A stretch of DNA of 64,000 nucleotides, taken from the NCBI GenBank assembly GCA_029834535.1, contig JAQMWT010000682.1, positions 62,001 through 126,000 of the forward strand, read 5' to 3'. Source of the DNA: Chrysophaeum taylorii (lineage: Eukaryota; Sar; Pelagophyceae; Pelagomonadales; Pelagomonadaceae). Each line of letters begins with the position of its first letter. The first letter of the stretch is position 1. Of this stretch, positions 60,437-64,000 are shown piece after piece. The notes under the pieces were generated by a model that was not told the origin of the DNA, made no database searches, and saw only the letters and a program-made list of their open reading frames with translations. The position numbers and the translations under genes were made by a program.

Positions 60437-63400
60437 ATGGGAAGGAAGACATAATGAACTAACAAACGAAAGCTAGAATAAGAGACATACAAAGAGTGAC
60501 AGGAGGAAACAGAAGCGACAGGGGAAACGGAATCGACATTGTGACAGGATGAAACAGAATCGACATTGCGTTGTTGACAAACGCCAGTATGGAAGTTTGT
60601 TGGTTTTTGTAATGCGCCTTGGTCGACTTTGCGCGGTCGGCCCCGTTTGGCTCGACGTAATGTTGCACGTTTCGTATTGTCCGTTGACGGTTGTGGTATT
60701 GTTTCAGGGGTGATCAGTCCCGATAAGGCCGGCTCCTGAGCATCAAAAACAGAAGACAAGGGAGCAACGGCGGAAGATAAACGAGGGTCGTAATAAAATA
60801 AGCCAGGAAAACGAGAATCCACAAGAGGCGGAAGAAGGGGTTGGGAGGACAGAGACTTGCGCATAGCAAAATTTTCGTCAAAAACAACGTCAATCGAGGT
60901 GTGGATGACGGGACCAGTGGCGCGTTGAAGCAATATGCGATATCCAGGGCCGGCAGAGGGATACCCAATGAAGATACCTGTTATAGCTTTGGTAGGCCAT
61001 TTGTCGCCAGTAAGAATTGCAGCAGGACAGCCCCAAACACGAAGAAAATCGACACGGGGGAGAGTTTCATGGAGCATTTGATATGGCGTCATATATCCAG
61101 GGTTAGAGGCGTTTGGCATGCGCTCAGAGATGAAGTCAGCCGTTTCCATGGCCCAACGCCAAAAATCAGGTGGACGGTGCGCATGCACCAAAAGAGTGCG
61201 AGTAATATCAGCAGTTCCGCGATGAGAGCGTTCCACAACACCAGAAAAAGCGTGCGCCTGTGAAGTTTTGGACTGGGCTGCAGGAGCACGTTTGAGAGCG
61301 ATGTTGTTGCCCAGACAGAAGGTTTCGAATTGGCCCATAAGAGAGCGGTCACGATCTGTGTAGATGAGGGCAATGCAATATCCAAATGGGCGAACCACGG
61401 TAGACAGAAAAAGTTCGAGTTGACGAGCGTTCGTAAGTGCATCGTGTCGTGGAGCAAAGTAACGTGCGCGGCGGCGCGTATGATCATCAACAAACGTGAG
61501 GATCGCTCTGTCTTGATGAATAAAGGAAGGGACGCCTGCAAACCTGAGATCGGCGTGGATAATAAGATAGGGCGCAACGGCACGTGGACGAGACAAAGGC
61601 TCGGAGGCAGGAAGCGAAGTAAAAGTGGAGGCTTGTGCCTTACGGTGGCCAACATGCGCAGCATGCATTTTAGCTAGAGCACAAGCAGGACAAAAAGAAA
61701 GAGACGCGGAGCTCGGGAAAAGCGTTGCGCCAACAGCGAGAGAAGACAAACGTCGGATATAAGACGGACTATAGTGACCAAGACGAGCATGCCAAAGGTC
61801 GAAGGTAAGTTGAGTGCGTTGAGACACAGCGGGAAACGCACAAGGGTCATAAGGGGGACTGTAGTGACCAAGACGAGCATGCCAAAGGTCGAAGGTAAGT
61901 TGAGTGCGTTGAGACACAGCGGGAAACGCACAAGGGTCATGGACACGGGGGCAAGAAGAAAATGCCACAAAAGGTGAAACGAAGTCCGCGTAGGGCCCAG
62001 CGGTCGTATTGCCGATCCAACAGACGATCAAAAGAAGACCACAGCGACGAAGCAGGGGAATAACGTGATGCGTTTGGCGGTGACGTAAAATACGTTGCGG
62101 ATGAGCAGGGCCAACGGCCTGAATGGTGTGGCAATCGTAACTAACTTGCTCAAGGGCATGATCCGAAAGAATCCGTTTGTCACCAAGGCCAGGAGAGATG
62201 AGGGTATGCGGGAACGCGACATGGATGCCATGAGGGGCGGAAAGAGTGGGTGCAGGAGAAGGAAGACCACGATTGTCAAGAGGACCAATTGAAGGGAACG
62301 TTAAGTGAGCAGTGCCAGAACCAGAAACAGAGCCAGTGCCGATAGCAGAAGTGATGGAGTGCTGTTGACTGTTGTCAAGGTCAGTAAAACCAGCTGCGGA
62401 ATTGAAGATACTGACGTTTGCGCCGATATCGTAGACGACGAGGCTAAGGTTGTTGCTGTGCAGGTAGTCGCGCTCACGAGCGGTGAGCAGAGCGGTAAGA
62501 GCATTGGTGGAGGAAAGAACTTGATGAATGGAGGGGGAGATAGAAAGAAGATGGTAATTGAAAGACGGGTAGGTGGGTGCAGAAAGAGATGGGTCAGGAG
62601 GGGAGATGGCAGTGGAAGGTGGGGCAGGGGGTGTGGTGGAGGGTGGCAAAGCAAGAAGTGGCGGAGAGGGTTGGGATGGGGGCAAGAGTGGGATGGCGGC
62701 GGAAAGATAGTTTTGGTAGAATGGTGGATGGGGCCGAGGTGGGTATTGGGGATTGAGTCGAGGTGGGTAGTGGGGATTGGACCGAGGTGGGTATTGGGGA
62801 CGAGGGCGAGGGCGGGCAGTGGCTTGTGAGAGCAAATAGCGCTGGCGCTTACGACAATCTTTCTGGTGATGGCCAGGAATACCACAAAAGTGACAAAGGT
62901 CAGTAGGGCGTGGGCGCTTGCGATGGAAAGAACCACGGGAAAATGGAGGCGAAGGTCGGTTACGGAAAGATGGGCGAAAAGATGGGCGAGGGCTAGAACG
63001 TTGTTGGGAGCGCAAAGCATTGAGACGATGAAGGCATTTATCAGAAGGATGGTTGGTACGACCGCAAAAGCTGCAACGTTCACGATGGCGGGGACTTTCA
63101 CGGAACGTAGCATGGACAAGCGCAGACTTGGTCTGAAGATAATCGAAAACTTTACTGTTGAGGCGATCAACGAAACCATCATATGTGCGCAGTTTAGGGT
63201 CAAGTGCAATGAGATCCTTAGACAAGATCGAGTCGGGGATTTTCGTCTGAAGCAATTGCAATGCAAGAGTGTCAGGGAAATCTTGATGATGCCGACCAAC
63301 TTGAACACCAGTGATGAACTTGTTAAGAAAAGACTCAAGATCATCGATATTGTTGCATACCAAGGAATGCAAGGAGGCAATTGCAGACTAAGCGACACGA

Positions 63401-63735
63401 TCTCCATGGCCCATGTAAACATCAGTAATGTGCTTGTAAAGCCGCGTGAAGTTCATATATCGGCTTTCACGGATATCCGCACGATCAGTATCATGCATTG
63501 GTAGCGCCATGAACAGTGCAGAGTACCAACGTTGCTGCTTAACACCAAATTCTTCTTCAGAGCAGCCAGAGGCGGAAATGCTAGTCCAAGTGTCGTTGGT
63601 CAAGAAAATGCGATCACCGGTGGAAATGATCATGTTTTCCAGGCGCCGGGTCCATTGGTGAAAAAGACGTCGCTCACCGCTGAAGGCATCAATTTTTTGC
63701 GAAAGCTTGCTATCTTTAATTTCGATCGAGGACAT
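60430..63735 (-). pseudogene. Copia gag, protease and integrase, with an in-frame stop
   Basis: From the ATG at 63735, a gag-type region (FSGERRLFHQWTRRLENMI) runs to a TAG at 63388-63390, then the same frame continues for about 985 codons. Two zinc knuckles, CSFCGRTNHPSDKC and CHFCGIPGHHQKDC, a protease-like VVYDIGANVSIF, integrase with H-C zinc residues, HADLRFAG, IYTDRDRSL and VVERSHRG (DDE) are visible. The frame ends at 60430, where it needs a shift to continue into the reverse transcriptase. Confidence 0.75.
61761..61940 (-). repeat. 90-bp tandem duplication in the integrase
   Basis: Two near-identical 90-bp units (61761-61850 and 61851-61940), which repeat the integrase zinc region CAFPAVSQRTQLTFDLWHAR. 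The frame is kept. Confidence 0.85.
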
Positions 63736-63839
63736 GATAAACGATAACGAACCGAACACGTAGCAATGAACTGAAGCCGAGGAGGAGTCGCCACGAAGTC
63801 AAGCACAGGTTCGATCGGAACGAACGAACACTGCTGCCA

Positions 63840-63932
63840 TGTTACAACTGGAATGGGGCTTTAGACTAGAGATAAGGGAATGACGTAGGGATACTAGATA
63901 CGTGGTGCAGGGGTAAGTGTCATAGCTTCCTC
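63840..63932 (-). repeat. Right LTR segment (5' LTR of the element)
   Basis: 93-bp match to the left segment. Beyond it an A12 run (63952-63963) and unassigned sequence reach the window end. Confidence 0.7.
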
Positions 63933-64000
63933 GGACGTCCAAGGTTACAAAAAAAAAAAATGGGTGATCCGGGCCTTGGCTTTGGGGTAAGGTATGGAGG

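Larger units (their letters stand above)
58484..63932 (-). mobile_element. Ty1/copia-type LTR retrotransposon
   Basis: Two direct repeats with TGTTACAACTGG at 58484-58576 and 63840-63932 (93 bp, about three mismatches) bound the coding part. On the coding strand the inner end of the right repeat is followed directly by TGGCAGCAG, a plausible primer-binding site. Order gag, protease, integrase, reverse transcriptase, RNase H is the copia order. The repeats may extend further on one side, as the 5-bp target duplication is not clear. It is inserted 9 bp beyond Helitron H7. Confidence 0.8.

Overview
This window looks like nuclear DNA from a unicellular, photosynthetic eukaryote with a compact, GC-rich genome. 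The reasons are eukaryote-only families (SFT2, a WASH-complex FAM21 head, diacylglycerol lipase, an SMG6/EST1-like protein, a PX protein, a mitochondrial carrier, a DEAD-box helicase with an N-terminal signal), tiny GT-AG introns of 41 and 50 nt (probably also 51 nt), and very short intergenic gaps. Plastid-type features (a signal-anchored helicase, a tandem UPF0301 protein, plant-like UDP-rhamnose synthesis) suggest an alga, perhaps a stramenopile or haptophyte. I cannot name the species. All functional calls come from reading motifs, not from database searches.

Layout. Positions 1-8.0 kb hold a partial FAM21-like gene, a NYN nuclease, a HAD-like protein, a 2OG-Fe(II) oxygenase, a membrane protein and a glycosyltransferase/sulfotransferase-like protein. 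Two Helitron-type copies (8.05-10.42 kb) follow, then an F-box-like gene and a diacylglycerol lipase, then a third Helitron copy. The densest block is 14.8-23.9 kb: SFT2, a NEIL-like glycosylase with an RRM, a FAIM-like protein, a secreted helical protein, an NDK-like protein, a YqeH/NOA1 GTPase, a membrane protein and a DUF4336 protein. After a decayed stretch come a DUF2993-like protein, an EF-hand-type protein and an SMG6/EST1-NYN fusion (26.2-30.8 kb). The stretch 31-51 kb alternates good genes (PX, macro domain, DEAD helicase, carrier, UDP-rhamnose synthase, double UPF0301, valyl-tRNA synthetase, helical-repeat protein) with gene graveyards, two of which are recognisable ankyrin-repeat relics. 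From 52 kb to the end the DNA is mostly mobile: three more Helitron copies, a zone studded with an AAGTTTGATCA motif, and a Ty1/copia element with three coding lesions.

The most striking items are the SMG6/EST1-like protein that carries a Regnase-type NYN nuclease in place of a PIN domain, the NEIL-type glycosylase with an inserted Cys cluster and a C-terminal RRM, and a seven-copy family of short Helitrons that all carry the same decayed end of a PIF1-type helicase, one of which ends 8 nt before a start codon.
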